A stretch of 64,000 nt of DNA from Notolepis coatsorum (taxonomy: Eukaryota; Chordata; Actinopteri; Aulopiformes; Paralepididae): contig OZ020585.1 in the NCBI GenBank assembly GCA_963971535.1, positions 156,994,915 through 157,058,914 on the forward strand, given 5' to 3'. The notes under the pieces are model-generated. The model was not told where the DNA came from. It saw only the letters and a list, made by a program, of their open reading frames with translations, and made no database searches. Positions 34,341-45,570 of this stretch are shown piece after piece (the stretch's first letter is position 1; the number at the start of each line of letters is the position of its first letter). A program made the translations under genes and the position numbers.

Positions 34341-37300
34341 TCCCCAAGCGAGGCCGACCAGAGGCTAGCGCAAGTCCTGATCGCCACGCTGACAGCTTCA
34401 ACCGAAAGAGACCGCCTCCAGGGTGAGCGTGACCGCCTCCAGGCGCAACAAGAAAGTGAACGTGAACACTCCAGAGTGGAAGAGAGACGTCTCCAGGCGC
34501 AACGAAAGAGTGAGCGCGAACATCTCAGACTGGAAGAGAGGTGCCTCCAGGCTCAAGAAACCATGGAGCGAGACCGCGCCAATGCACAGCGTGACGCAGC
34601 CAATGCACAGCGCGAGGCGGAACGAGACCATCTACAAGCACAAATGATGGAGCAAGCGCTCCAGAGGGTGACTCCCCACTCCTCCACCCGGAGCTCCCGG
34701 AGATCATCACGACACGGGTCGAGGGCACCTTCCCCTCCCCGACCAAGCTACACGGGACCCAGCCTACGGGAAGAACCTGCTTACGTTGCAGAACAGCTAA
34801 CCGAGCGACTACAAAGCCTAGCGGAGGACGAGGGAGGACAGAAAGCCCACCTGCACGCACCCATCTCAGACCAGGAGGAACAGTGCAGCCCCGGTCTCAG
34901 TCCCGACGCGTGGCGTTATGAACCCCCAACACGTCCCAGTGGGGAGTTCGAGCAACAGACAGCACCGAGGAATAGTGCCTGGGGGCCCAGTCTCTGGTTC
35001 CCGCCCAGCACGAACCAACGACCCCACGTACGGGGAGACTCGCCAAGGAGGCCTCTCCCCCTACGCGCATCAGTGTCACAGCCATCCATGGCATCCTACA
35101 TTGGGACACCCACATTCTCAGACTTCACAAGAGAAGACAGAGCGCAGTATACCGAACTGCGCATGTGCCTAGAGACAATTATGTCCGGAGTACAGGACGA
35201 GTCCTACAAGTATGCCATCCTCCTTAAGCACCTCAAGGTAACCAGAGCGCACAACATAGCGCTGGCATACTCCAATTCACAGACTCCCTATTCTGATGCC
35301 CTGGTGGCCCTCGACGCACGTTACGGACGTACATGGGACTATGTCATTCAGGAGATACGTGAGATTGAACGTCTCCCCCCGGCTAGAGACAACCGAGCCC
35401 TGGACGACCTATCCGTCAAAGTACAATCCCTGGTAGGGATGCTCGGGTCCCAACAAGAGAAGGGGATGTACGAGTTGTACGCCAACTCCAACGTGGAGCG
35501 CATATTGGAGAAGCTCCTCCCATTCCGCCAAGAAAGTTTTCGGCGGCAAAGAAATCACCGTGACCCCAATGGCCCAGAACAATCACACCTGGACCTTGCT
35601 GACTTCCTAGCCAGGGAGGTCAGCAGCCTAAGGATCGACACCTTCACATGGGGTGGCTCGAACATGAAAGAGGGACCGAGAAGGTTTAAAGACCAAAGCA
35701 GGCCCATCACCGTGATGCACCAGGCCGAGTCGGTGCCACGACAGAAGAGTCATAACCCCCCCGCTAAGGGAAAATGGAAGATCGCATGCCAATATTGCGA
35801 CAACGAACACTGGCTGTCACAGTGCGACGCATTTAAGAAACTGACCGCCGACGACGTAAGTCAGTGGATTAAAGCAAACCGCCGTTGTTTCCGCTGCGCG
35901 CGCAGCCACATGGCAGCCGAGTGCCGCCTTAAGAAGAAGTGTGGCAAGTGTGACGGCGCCCACCTCGAAGCACTGCACGAGAGCAACAAGCGGAAACCAG
36001 CCCCACAGAGCAGCTCGAGAGCAGAAGTACTCTACATTGATCCCGCGAAGAGTGGGAGCTCCCGGGTGCTCCTCAAGGTGGTACAAGTACTCCTCAGTCA
36101 CGGGGACAAGGTACTCGACACCTACGCCATCCTCGAGGACGGGTCGGAGAAGACTCTCCTCCTCGCCTCCGCTGCGACCCAGTTGGGCCTGCGGGGTCCA
36201 GAGGAGACCATGACAATCCGTATTATTCGTCGAGACTTAAAGACAATAAAGGGTGAAAACGTCTCGTTCACCATAGCAGCGATCGATCAGCCCGAGAAGC
36301 GGTACAGCATCAACAAGGCGTTCACAAGCCACGACATAGGTCTGTCACGCTATGACTACCCCATCCCACAGCTGAGGGAAAAGTACGAACACCTACGCCG
36401 AGTGCCCATACCGCTCATCGACGGCGCTACACCGACCCTGCTCATAGGCTCCGACCACGCAGACCTTATCGTCCCAACGGACGCAGTCCACATCGGACCC
36501 AGAGGATGCCCAGCCGCGGTTAAGACCCGACTGGGCTGGACGCTCCAAGGCCCTCTCTCCGGGCCTTTCAACCGACCAACGTCCACACGCTGCCTTTACA
36601 CCAAGGTGAGCGACCAAGACACTACCCTCTTGCAGCACGTTGAGAGGCTATGGACACTAGACTCGCTGCCATTCAAGAACGAAGGCAAAATGGGTCGGTC
36701 AAAGGAGGACAAGTATGCCATAGTTCTACTCGAGCAGAAGACTACGAGGGTCGAGGTCGACGGAGTGCTAAGATACGCGACCCCACTCTTGAGACGGGAA
36801 GGGATGCCCACTCTGCACGAGCCGAAGGAAGTGACACAACGCTATCTACAGAGCACTGAGCGGCGTCTCGCCAAAGACCCCCCCCAAGCAACGATATATC
36901 GCGCCGAGATCGAAAAGCTGATCACGGCTGGCCATATAAAGAAAATCGATGACCACGAGGCAGAAAAGACGACAGAGTCATGGTACGTGCCCAACCACAA
37001 GGTCACCCACAACGGAAAGAACCGCATCGTGTTCAATTGCAGTTATCAGATTGGACAACAGAATCTGAATAACCTGCTCCTGCCCGGCCCGACACTCGGC
37101 CCCTCCCTCCTCGGCGTACTGCTACGTTTTCGTCAGGACAAAGTGGCCATCAGCGGCGACATCAAAGGAATGTTCCTACAAGTCCGACTGATGGAGGAAG
37201 ACAAGCCTCTGCTGAGGTTCCTGTGGAGAGAGAGGCTCGACGACGAACAACCCTCGATATACCAATGGGAGGTACTCCCATTCGGCACCACCTGCAGCCC

Positions 37301-39986
37301 GTGCTGCGCCACGTTCGCGTTACAGAAGCACGTGGCCGAAGACCCCGGAGCCGACGAGGAGGTCCGACACAGCGTGGAAAGAAGTTTCTACGTGGACAAC
37401 TGCCTACAGAGCGTATCTACGCCAGAAGAAGCCGAGAGCATCCTACTGAAGCTACGAGCTTCACTGGCCAAAGGTGGATTCGACCTCAGACAATGGGCCA
37501 GCAGTGATCAAGTCCTCCGAAGCCTCCCCCCAGAAACCAAGGCCGTGAGCAGCGAGACCTGGATGGCGCACACCCCAGGCGAAGCGCAAGAGATGACCCT
37601 GGGCCTCGTCTGGCGTTTCAAGACGGACTCGCTTCACTACAGACACACACCCCTGACCACGGATCAGGAGAAGTCCAAGACTCGACTGACCACTCGGCGG
37701 AGTGTGTACCGAACACTCGCCAGCCAGTACGACCCAATGGGATGTATCCTCCCTTACACCACTCGGGCGAAGATGCTGGTGAGAGAACTGTGGGACAAGG
37801 AGCAGGGCTGGGACGACCCCATACCCGAGCACCTGGCTTCCACATGGAGAGAATGGGAGGATGAACTCGACTCACTCCGAGATGTGACCATCCAACGGAG
37901 TTACTTCCCCCCTACAGTACGGCTGGAGACGTGTCAGATAGACCTGCACGTCTTCAGCGACGCTTCTGAAGTGGCGTACGGATCGGTGGCTTACCTGAGA
38001 GCCCGAGAAGAGGGAGGAGAAGTCCACGTAGCCTTCGTCCTGGCCCGCTCGAGGATAGCTCCCCGCAAGCAGCAGTCGATCCCGCGACTAGAGCTCTGCG
38101 CAGCTCTGGTAGGCGCGCAACTCGCAACGATGATACAAAGTGAACTCACCATACCGGTGCGTGAGATCTTCCTATGGTCAGACTCTATGACCGTGCTCAC
38201 CTGGATCCAGTCCGACTCCTGTCGGTACAAGGTTTTCGTCGGAGTCCGAGTCACCGAGATCCAAGACCTGGTAGGAGCAGCATGTTGGAGATACGTTGAC
38301 ACCAAACATAACCCGGCGGATGTCATCACACGGGGGATGTCCCTAAACGACCTCACACGTCCTAACCCTTACAGTGATGGTCCTGAGTTCCTCAAGCTCC
38401 CGGAGGAGAAGTGGCCTATCCCCACACCACGGGAGGCGAACCAAGATGAGTCAGAGATCAAGAAGTCTATGTTCTGCGGGCTGACGCAAGCCCCGGCTCC
38501 AACGGACCCGGACCTAGACGACTGTTTAACCTTTGAGAGTGCTCAGAAAAGGACATTCTTATGGCACCACCCGGAGCTCCCCCCCACCACAGACCTCGAC
38601 GCATCGAACTACAAAGAAGCCAAACTTCTTCTGCTGAAGAGAGCCCAAAGAGACTCATTCCCAGAAGAACTAGATTGCCTGACAGGGAAAAAGCCAGTCC
38701 CCTCAGACAGTCGACTCCTCACCTTGGCCCCAGAGCTCGACGCCCAGCACCTCATCAGGGTGGGTGGTCGATTGAGACGGGCCCCGGACGTGACCGAAGA
38801 TGTTAAGCATCCCATCGTCCTCAACAGCCGACACAAGATAACCGAGCTGATCATCCAGAAGTACGACGCGGTGGTGCACCATGCGGGGGCCGAGAGAGTC
38901 TTTGCGGAGATCCGACGGCGCTTCTGGATACTCCAAGGGAGAGAAGCTGTACGCCGATTCCAACGGACTTGCCCAACCTGTCGCAAGTGGAGGGCACAGC
39001 CTAGTATTCCGATGATGGCCGACCTGCCTCCCTGCCGCCTCCGACTCGGCGAGCGAGCCTTCCACTCCACGGGCGTGGACTGCTTCGGCCCATTCAACGT
39101 CAAGAAAGGAAGAGGGACAGAGAAGAGGTGGGGCATCGTGTACAAGTGCATGACCACCCGAGCTGTTCACATTGAAATCCTCCAGACCATGAGTACGGAC
39201 TCATTCCTCATGTCCTTCCGGAGATTCCAAGCAAGGAGAGGAACCCCATCAGTGCTGTTGTCCGACCAAGGGACAAACTTCAGAGGAGGAGATACAGAAC
39301 TGAGAGAGAGCTTCCTGGCTATGGGTGAAGAACTCAAGATCCATCTCGCTCCTGCTCAGGTCACCTTCCAGTTCAACCCCCCGAACGCCCCCCATTTCGG
39401 GGGAACGTGGGAGAGAGAGGTCCGATCCATAAAGACTGCTATGTACACTGTACTTGGGGCCCAGACCGTGGGCGAGGAAGTCCTGACTACGGTCCTCACA
39501 GAGATCGAGGGCGTCTTGAACTCTAAGCCCCTCGGTTACGTTTCAAGCGACGTAGCGGACATCGACCCCGTCACCCCAAACTACATCTTGATGGGGCGGC
39601 TGGACCCTGCCCTTCCTCAGGCGGTGTACAGACAGGATGAGATGAACGGCCGGAGAATGTGGAGACACAGCCAAGTACTGGCCAACCAGTTTTGGGCCCG
39701 CTTCCTCCTACACTATCTACCATCCCTTCAAGCCCGTCAGAAGTGGGTAAAAAACAGGGACAACCTGACAGTGAATACCGTCGTAATGATAATAGACCAG
39801 TCACTACCCCGAGCTACGTGGCCGGCCGGCCGTGTGAGCAGAGTGATTACTGGTTCCGATGGGAAGGTCAGAGCGGCAGAAGTCATCGTCCAAGGGCGGA
39901 CCTACACCAGACCTGTAGCCAGGTTGATAGAGCTGCCGGAGATCCCAAAATCCCCTGACGACGACTATGACCCACTGACTTTGTAG
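34341..39986 (+). CDS. BEL/Pao Gag-Pol polyprotein (open 1.88 k codons)
   Basis: The frame is open from 34341; the first Met is at 34476 (1836 residues, used for numbering). Coiled coil 1-72; DUF1759-like Gag 205-335; three Cys/His knuckles 437-502 (CQYCDNEHWLSQC, CFRCARSHMAAEC, CGKCDGAHLEALH); A17-like protease region 528-668, with ILEDGSEKT near 554 where copy 1 has VLDDGSEKT; RT about 829-1029 with ISGDIKGMFLQV and FYVDN near 972; RNase H about 1155-1288 (HVFSDAS, LWSDSMTVL); integrase zinc finger 1468-1505 (HH...CPTC) and acidic triad in VDCFGP, SDQGTNF and GGTWEREV (about 1534, 1596, 1642); DUF5641-like tail to the end. It lacks its own initiator, since Gag is broken upstream. It could encode enzymes that mobilise defective relatives such as copy 1. 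Confidence 0.93.
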   Translation, partial: SPSEADQRLAQVLIATLTASTERDRLQGERDRLQAQQESEREHSRVEERRLQAQRKSEREHLRLEERCLQAQETMERDRANAQRDAANAQREAERDHLQAQMMEQALQRVTPHSSTRSSRRSSRHGSRAPSPPRPSYTGPSLREEPAYVAEQLTERLQSLAEDEGGQKAHLHAPISDQEEQCSPGLSPDAWRYEPPTRPSGEFEQQTAPRNSAWGPSLWFPPSTNQRPHVRGDSPRRPLPLRASVSQPSMASYIGTPTFSDFTREDRAQYTELRMCLETIMSGVQDESYKYAILLKHLKVTRAHNIALAYSNSQTPYSDALVALDARYGRTWDYVIQEIREIERLPPARDNRALDDLSVKVQSLVGMLGSQQEKGMYELYANSNVERILEKLLPFRQESFRRQRNHRDPNGPEQSHLDLADFLAREVSSLRIDTFTWGGSNMKEGPRRFKDQSRPITVMHQAESVPRQKSHNPPAKGKWKIACQYCDNEHWLSQCDAFKKLTADDVSQWIKANRRCFRCARSHMAAECRLKKKCGKCDGAHLEALHESNKRKPAPQSSSRAEVLYIDPAKSGSSRVLLKVVQVLLSHGDKVLDTYAILEDGSEKTLLLASAATQLGLRGPEETMTIRIIRRDLKTIKGENVSFTIAAIDQPEKRYSINKAFTSHDIGLSRYDYPIPQLREKYEHLRRVPIPLIDGATPTLLIGSDHADLIVPTDAVHIGPRGCPAAVKTRLGWTLQGPLSGPFNRPTSTRCLYTKVSDQDTTLLQHVERLWTLDSLPFKNEGKMGRSKEDKYAIVLLEQKTTRVEVDGVLRYATPLLRREGMPTLHEPKEVTQRYLQSTERRLAKDPPQATIYRAEIEKLITAGHIKKIDDHEAEKTTESWYVPNHKVTHNGKNRIVFNCSYQIGQQNLNNLLLPGPTLGPSLLGVLLRFRQDKVAISGDIKGMFLQVRLMEEDKPLLRFLWRERLDDEQPSIYQWEVLPFGTTCSPCCATFALQKHVAEDPGADEEVRHSVERSFYVDNCLQSVSTPEEAESILLKLRASLAKGGFDLRQWASSDQVLRSLPPETKAVSSETWMAHTPGEAQEMTLGLVWRFKTDSLHYRHTPLTTDQEKSKTRLTTRRSVYRTLASQYDPMGCILPYTTRAKMLVRELWDKEQGWDDPIPEHLASTWREWEDELDSLRDVTIQRSYFPPTVRLETCQIDLHVFSDASEVAYGSVAYLRAREEGGEVHVAFVLARSRIAPRKQQSIPRLELCAALVGAQLATMIQSELTIPVREIFLWSDSMTVLTWIQSDSCRYKVFVGVRVTEIQDLVGAACWRYVDTKHNPADVITRGMSLNDLTRPNPYSDGPEFLKLPEEKWPIPTPREANQDESEIKKSMFCGLTQAPAPTDPDLDDCLTFESAQKRTFLWHHPELPPTTDLDASNYKEAKLLLLKRAQRDSFPEELDCLTGKKPVPSDSRLLTLAPELDAQHLIRVGGRLRRAPDVTEDVKHPIVLNSRHKITELIIQKYDAVVHHAGAERVFAEIRRRFWILQGREAVRRFQRTCPTCRKWRAQPSIPMMADLPPCRLRLGERAFHSTGVDCFGPFNVKKGRGTEKRWGIVYKCMTTRAVHIEILQTMSTDSFLMSFRRFQARRGTPSVLLSDQGTNFRGGDTELRESFLAMGEELKIHLAPAQVTFQFNPPNAPHFGGTWEREVRSIKTAMYTVLGAQTVGEEVLTTVLTEIEGVLNSKPLGYVSSDVADIDPVTPNYILMGRLDPALPQAVYRQDEMNGRRMWRHSQVLANQFWARFLLHYLPSLQARQKWVKNRDNLTVNTVVMIIDQSLPRATWPAGRVSRVITGSDGKVRAAEVIVQGRTYTRPVARLIELPEIPKSPDDDYDPLTL

Positions 39987-40080
39987 ATTGTTTTTCCAAT
40001 TCCCCATAGCACAGTATGGAGAAGTTGACTTGACAATTAATCTGTGCCCCCATTTATTTACTAATTAGGTGCGGACTAAT

Positions 40081-40090
40081 TAGGAGGCGG
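40081..40090 (+). other. BEL copy 2 polypurine tract
   Basis: AGGAGGCGGC immediately before the 3' LTR; copy 1 has AGGGGGCGGC at the same place. Confidence 0.75.
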
Positions 40091-41191
40091 CTGTTCTGAA
40101 GGGCCAGATTAACTCTGAGAATCTACGTTTATTATTTTGTATAACTTGTATATTGTTTATATATATAAGCTATATACCTTTAAGCTTCCGTTTGAATCAT
40201 ATTATTATTATTCGCTCGCCCCATTGGGCACCGCCCTTGACATTGGAGGCGCCAGCAGACGCGCCCCTCATACAAGTTCAAAGACGTGTCCGGGCAAGTT
40301 CAGACATGCCCTTAGCAGGCGCATTGATTCCGGACAAGTAATTCGGTTGCGCTCTAGAAATCACTCTGAGTATATATATTGTAGAAGGCGCAAGCAGCCG
40401 CAGGTGAAGTGTGAAGTGAAAGCAGAGAAACGAGAAGTAACCTAACCTAACAGCAGAACGAGTGAACATGTGAGCAGTGGAAGCCTACCCGCGGTGTATC
40501 GTTACGGATAGCTAGTAGCTACTTAGATACGACCCTAATATTGTAGAGCCATTATTGGTGCAGTATAGTGACTTGTGTAAGCGAAGTAACGTGGAGAAGC
40601 GCATAGTTAAGACCATCAGCGTTTGGATCTAACTACCCCCTGAAGACCGTCATCGGGCTAGCTTCTAGTACAAACGAAGCTAACTAGCTACCATCACTGC
40701 CATCGGGCTTTGGATTAAGAGCTATTAACCCTGCCATCGGGCACTTGGATTACAAGGACTGGATCCGTACGAGACCCCCTTTTCTTCAGTGACCGCAGGA
40801 GTATCCGACTATTCTTCAATTCCTCTGGAGCTTACAACTCCGTGGGGGAAATCATCGTCTCCAGCTATCCCCCTCGCTTTGCCCTGTATCGCCTTCTCCC
40901 ACTCCATGCAGAGCTCCGGTCGAGTATTATTAACCTAGGAATTATTCATTCTCCTTGACTTTGATACTCTGACATTCTACTATCATTCCACTATTAAAGA
41001 GCAACGTGATAATTCAGTTGTATATTGATTACTATTAAAATACTGTAAACTTGATATCCTTGTCCCCGTGCCGTCAATTGAGTGTCTGCCATATTTACCT
41101 AACTGTACTGTCTGGCAAGTAATAATATTTAGTAGTGGTTTAATCTAAACAATCTTTAATACAGTCCGGGTTTTGTAGCCCCTCAGCTACA
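40091..41191 (+). repeat. 3' LTR of BEL copy 2
   Basis: 1101 bp. Differences from the 5' LTR include extra ATT at about 40201, and single changes near 40270, 40618, 40682 and 41073. Confidence 0.93.
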
Positions 41192-41196
41192 GTAGC

Positions 41197-41760
41197 CTTA
41201 GCATCAGCTGCGCGCTAGGATACAATGAGTCATGATGACCAGGTTTATCCAAACACCCAACCCCCTGCGCCAACACATCGCCCGGTCGTCTCACGAGACA
41301 ACGAGCAGTAACTAATATGCCAGTACCAACGCCTGTCGGCGTAGGTCCTACCCGAGCACGGCGCGGCTCGACTGCCAAGCGCCGCCCGTAGCCCATCGGT
41401 CCGCTGTCAAGCAACGAGGAAAACACAGGATAGGACCGCCGTTCTGTCTGGACGTGCCGAGAAGGTTCCGGGGGCTGGCGTACTTCTGGCGAAAGCCCAA
41501 CATTGCGTAATTTCTCCCTACGCTTCATAACAAAGTTCCACCTGGTTGAAGTGCATATGAGCTGCTTCCACGGATGGAAAAGAATGAGGAAGGGTGTAAG
41601 CGTGACCACTTCCTGCCTATTGTAGAGGCACGCACGGGAGTGGCGTGGTCACGTGCAGGTGGGTGCATGTGTTTAGTTTCCACGGGCACAGTAGGTGCTG
41701 GAGATTATGATATCTCAGTAGGCAGAGCGAGACGCGATTGCCAGTATGAGATATAACAGC
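41197..41760. repeat. palindromic repeat element C, right copy (inverted)
   Basis: 41640-41757 is the inverted counterpart of 30930-31050, with CTCAGTAGGCAGAGCGAGACG and CAGTATGAGATATAA at the edge. 41197-41640 is GC-richer and has no recognised gene; it may be the element's interior. Confidence 0.65.
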
Positions 41761-41989
41761 ATCAGACTAAAGGGAAGACAGAATACTTATACATGCGGGG
41801 ATGACGAGACAAGACACACCTGGGTTAATTGTAAGTGGGTACAGCTGAGGGAAGAACGATAGGGACTACAACACCATGACAGAGAACTACAACTAGACAT
41901 GACGAATCACATTAGGAGCGCCTGATCAGGGCACAAACATAGACCCACACATAATAGTAGTGTAATAACTTAAGTGTATATAGGACTCA

Positions 41990-42182
41990 TTACCTTCAAT
42001 TCGTAAGCTTAGCATTGTATTGTATTTTATCTTAGTACTTTTTATCATGTCTATTTTATTATCTATTCTATTTTTATTCTATTATTATTTGTATTTTTTG
42101 CACAATCAAGGCAGGCATGGCCACCTTCATTTCACTACATGTCTCATGTATGTATGTATGTGACGAATAAATCTCTTGAATC
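41990..42182 (+). mobile_element. LINE 3' tail (AATCTTG repeats)
   Basis: TTGTATTTTTTGCACAATCA, TTCATTTCACTACATGTC, TGACGAATAAATCTCTTGAA and then (TCTTGAA)n, typical of the 3' end of an L2/Rex-like LINE. Confidence 0.7.
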
Positions 42183-42700
42183 TTGAATCTTGAATGCAGT
42201 CAATGCTCGAATCCAAGTCCAAGTCCGAGTCATCAGTGCTCAAGTCCAAGTCGAGTCACAACGAGTCCTGAAAATAATCTGTCCTGGACTCGTAGTGAAG
42301 TGAACATTGTTGTGTCTCAGAGCGAGTGCTTTCCTCCAAGGTTCGCACGCTCAGTGAAAAAGTGTTTAGACAGAACGAACGCTGCCACGTCACTGGCTCC
42401 AGTGTTCCTCCACCGGTGGAATTTTCGAAGGCCGTCTCTGAGGTTACTCTGAAGGAGCCACTTGAAAACACATCTCTGCTCTGAAGTGTTTTCTGGAAAC
42501 TACTAAAAAGGTTATTACAGTGGAGGTAGCGGTGTGTGTACACAGAGGTTCTCCTGGAAGCCAAGCGGCTCAGAGACGGAGGCTGATGATTAGAGAGTCA
42601 ATATGGTGAGGAAGAGACAGTCATGCTTTGAAATGGATTCCTAGGGTCAATATCACGTCGTTACAGTTTTGGAAAGAAACAACCACTTATTATTGTCGCG
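42183..42700. repeat. dispersed repeat B, copy 2, and unassigned sequence
   Basis: It contains the GAGTCCAAGTC words and the block GAGTGCTTTCCTCCAAGG...CGCTCAGTGAAAA shared with 29.6-29.8 kb. No coding exon is recognised. Confidence 0.5.
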
Positions 42701-42774
42701 TACGACTGACTTGAGTAATGACTTCCATCGTGAGTCAAATTGTATGGTGAAGGATAAAAGGGCACTGGTTTATT

Positions 42775-43275
42775 TTGCACATAATCTCACACACATCCAA
42801 ACACGTCTCCTTCGGGGAGTACAAGGTCTCCCTCCTCACCCATCAGTGCATCCACAGCAACGCCCCCTCCCATCTAAAGGAACTCATCGCTCCCCCGACC
42901 TCCACTCTGCTCCTTCCGCTCTGGATACTCAAACACACTCAAACCCAAACACAAGACGACTGGGCCTTCTGCTCAGCTGCTCCTCGGCTGTGGAATGCCC
43001 TCCCCGACCACCTGAGAGCACCACAGTCCGTTGAGGCTTTCAAAAGGGGACTAAAACATTTATTTTTAACAAAGGCCTTTGCCTAAATGGACTGACTGAT
43101 GCCTTGTGTGTTTTTAATTATTAATTTTTTTTTTAATTTTGATCTGAATGTTTCTTTCATTTAATTTAATTTAATTTAATTGGTTGTCTTATTCCTTTTA
43201 ATTGTTTTTCTTCATACATCTCCTTTCATGTAGCACTTTGAGATTGTTACAAATATAAAGTGCGTTACAAATAGA

Positions 43276-43309
<34 letters not shown>

Positions 43310-43320
43310 ACTCGCAGTTT
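42775..43320 (+). pseudogene. L2-like LINE C-terminus and 3' end
   Basis: Encodes EYKVSLLTHQCIHSNAPSHL, then WAFCSAAPRLWNALPDHLRA and VEAFKRGLKHLF, the characteristic end of L2-clade RT proteins. It stops at 43086 and is followed by a 3' UTR with CACTTTGAGATTG and a (ATT)n end. It is 5'-truncated, so inactive. Confidence 0.82.
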
Positions 43321-43605
43321 TGCACACCTTCCTTTAGTTCGACAGTTATTGACAGCGTGACTATAGCCACCGGTGATGTCATCGGGGACATTGAATCCTT
43401 GCGTTGTGTTGATTACAGCTCAGTGAAATGATAAGGTAGCAGTCACTATAACACAAGGGATTGCTATTTCTTTTATCATCTCGTGGTGTTGTAATTAACA
43501 CAACACAAGGATTCAATGTCCCAGATCACCGGTGGCCATATTCAAACTCATTTATTCTCAATAACTCAGTCAAACTAAATGAATGTGTGCAAAACCGCTT
43601 TGCAC
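43321..43605. mobile_element. palindromic MITE
   Basis: Arms at about 43367-43416 and 43492-43541 are near-perfect inverted copies (GACATTGAATCCTTGCGTTG and complement), with weaker outer matches around GTGCAAAAC and GTTTTGCACAC. Spacer about 75 bp, no coding sequence. Confidence 0.8.
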
Positions 43606-43639
43606 GTGATTATGAGATTAGTTATCGCTTGCTTTAAAT

Positions 43640-43862
<223 letters not shown>

Positions 43863-44658
43863 TGCAAAATAAATCATCATCGTTTTTGCTGCTTTATTAA
43901 GGATTTACTTGAAATAATTTATTGTATTTATAAAACACAAAGTATCCTTTCTCTCACCAAGAGTGTTATGGTTTGTAACCGACCCCAATCGCACAACACA
44001 AGACAGGTATGATGGTTTGCCAAGAAACAGATATTTATTGAGAGACAGGGAAAAAAGGGCACTGTCCCTTTAAGGGAGAACACAAATACAGGAATATAAC
44101 AAGAGGGGAAAAACTAGGTGCCTTTAAGAGGCGGGCAGGAAAAGGGTACACTAAGGGAAGGTTAATGAACGCTAGGGGAAACATTAAAGGAACGCTAGGG
44201 GAAGGTTAAGGAAACAGAGGAACTAGAGACTAGGAGATGTCGGGACAAGGAGAGCTAGGGAACAGGAGAACTGGGGACTAGGAGAACTAGGGACAAGGAA
44301 CTAGGTGGAACTAGAAGGGGAGAACTTGGGACCAGGAACTAGGTGGAAATAGAAGGGGAGAACTAGGGACAGAGGGGACTGAGGCCCGCGGAGGCGGGCT
44401 GGGGGCAGGGAGGAACTGGGGACTGGTGGGAAAACATCTGGGCCGCTCTGCAGAACAGAGGAGAGGGTTAATATTCAAAAGGGAACAAACAGAGCAGATG
44501 CAGAACAGTCCAAATAAACAAAGTAACAAAGTAATAATATCTTCGTGTGACAAACACACAGGGGGAGATGTAATGTCCAAAAATACTATCTAAGTGAGAA
44601 CAAAAACAGAGTGGGAGATGAAATGTCCAAACTACTAACTAAGTGAGAACAAGAAAAG

Positions 44659-45080
44659 GAGGCATTACGCTGGGTGAGTGACATCACAATCAAAACTCAC
44701 CCAAGCGTATGCGGAATGGTACAGGAACGCAGCGGGACGGGGGCAAGAGGCATTACGCTGGGTGAGTGACATCACAATCAAAACTCACCCAGGCGTATGC
44801 GTAATGGTACAGGGACAGCAGCGGGACGGGGGCAAGAGGCATTACGCTGGGTGAGTGACATCACAATCAAAACTCACCCAGGCGTATGCGTAATGGTACA
44901 GGAAACGCAGCGGGACGGGGGCAAGAGGCATTACGCTGGGTGAGTGACATCACAATCAAAACTCACCCAGGCGTATGCGTAATGGTACAGGAAACGCAGC
45001 GGGACGGGGGCAAGAGGCATTACGCTGGGTGAGTGACATCACAATCAAAACTCACCCAGGCGTATGCGTAATGGTGCAGG
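44659..45080. repeat. 88-bp hairpin-containing tandem array in LTR
   Basis: Five units starting near 44659, 44747, 44836, 44925 and 45014. Each contains ATTACGCTGGGTGAGTGACA and, inverted, ACTCACCCAGGCGTATGCGT, so each can fold into a stem with GACATCACAATCAAA in the loop. TGACATCA is close to a CREB/AP-1-type site (inference). It is repeated at 48496-48917 in the other LTR. Confidence 0.9.
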
Positions 45081-45486
45081 AACAGCAGCGGCGGCGAGGG
45101 TGTCGCCACCGGGTAGCTGGCTGTCCGAGCCGAGGAACAGAGTGCTGGAACAGCGGCGGTGGCGAGGGTGTCGTCCACCGGGTAGCCGCTGTCGGAGCCG
45201 AGGAACAGGGTGCTGGAACAGCGGCGGTGGCGAGGGTGTCGTCCACCGGGTAGCCGCTGTCGGAGCCGAGGAACAGAGTGCTGGAACAGCGGCGGTGGCG
45301 AGGGTGTCGTCCACCGGGTAGCCGCTGTCGGAGCCGAGGAACAGAGTGCTGGAACAGCGGCGGTGGCGAGGGTGTCGTCCACCGGGTAGCCGCTGTCGGA
45401 GCCGAGGAACAGGGTGCTGGAACAGCGGCGGTGGCGAGGGTGTCGTCCACCGGGTAGCCGCTGTCGGAGCCGAGGAACAGAGTGGC
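45080..45486. repeat. 68-bp GC-rich tandem array in LTR
   Basis: Six units with GGAACAGCGGCGGTGGCGAG and CCGGGTAGCCGCTGTCGGAG. Repeated at 48917-49323. Long frames on both strands here (up to 322 codons) are by-products. Confidence 0.92.
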
Positions 45487-45570
45487 GCGCCACACCTTGG
45501 TGTGCACGTCGGAACCGAGAGACGCCTCGGGGTGCGTCTGCGAGGAGGAGTGTGCCAAGCACGAGGATCC

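Larger units (their letters stand above)
32612..41196 (+). mobile_element. BEL/Pao retrotransposon, copy 2 (pol intact)
   Basis: LTRs at 32617-33713 and 40091-41191 are flanked by a GTAGC duplication (32612-32616, 41192-41196). It has a tRNA-Tyr primer site, a Gag region with one frame change and one stop, an uninterrupted protease-RT-RNase H-integrase frame, and a polypurine tract AGGAGGCGGC. The LTRs differ at about six positions in 1.1 kb. The LTR ends and coding sequence are related to copy 1, but the LTR middles differ, so these are sister subfamilies. Confidence 0.95.
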
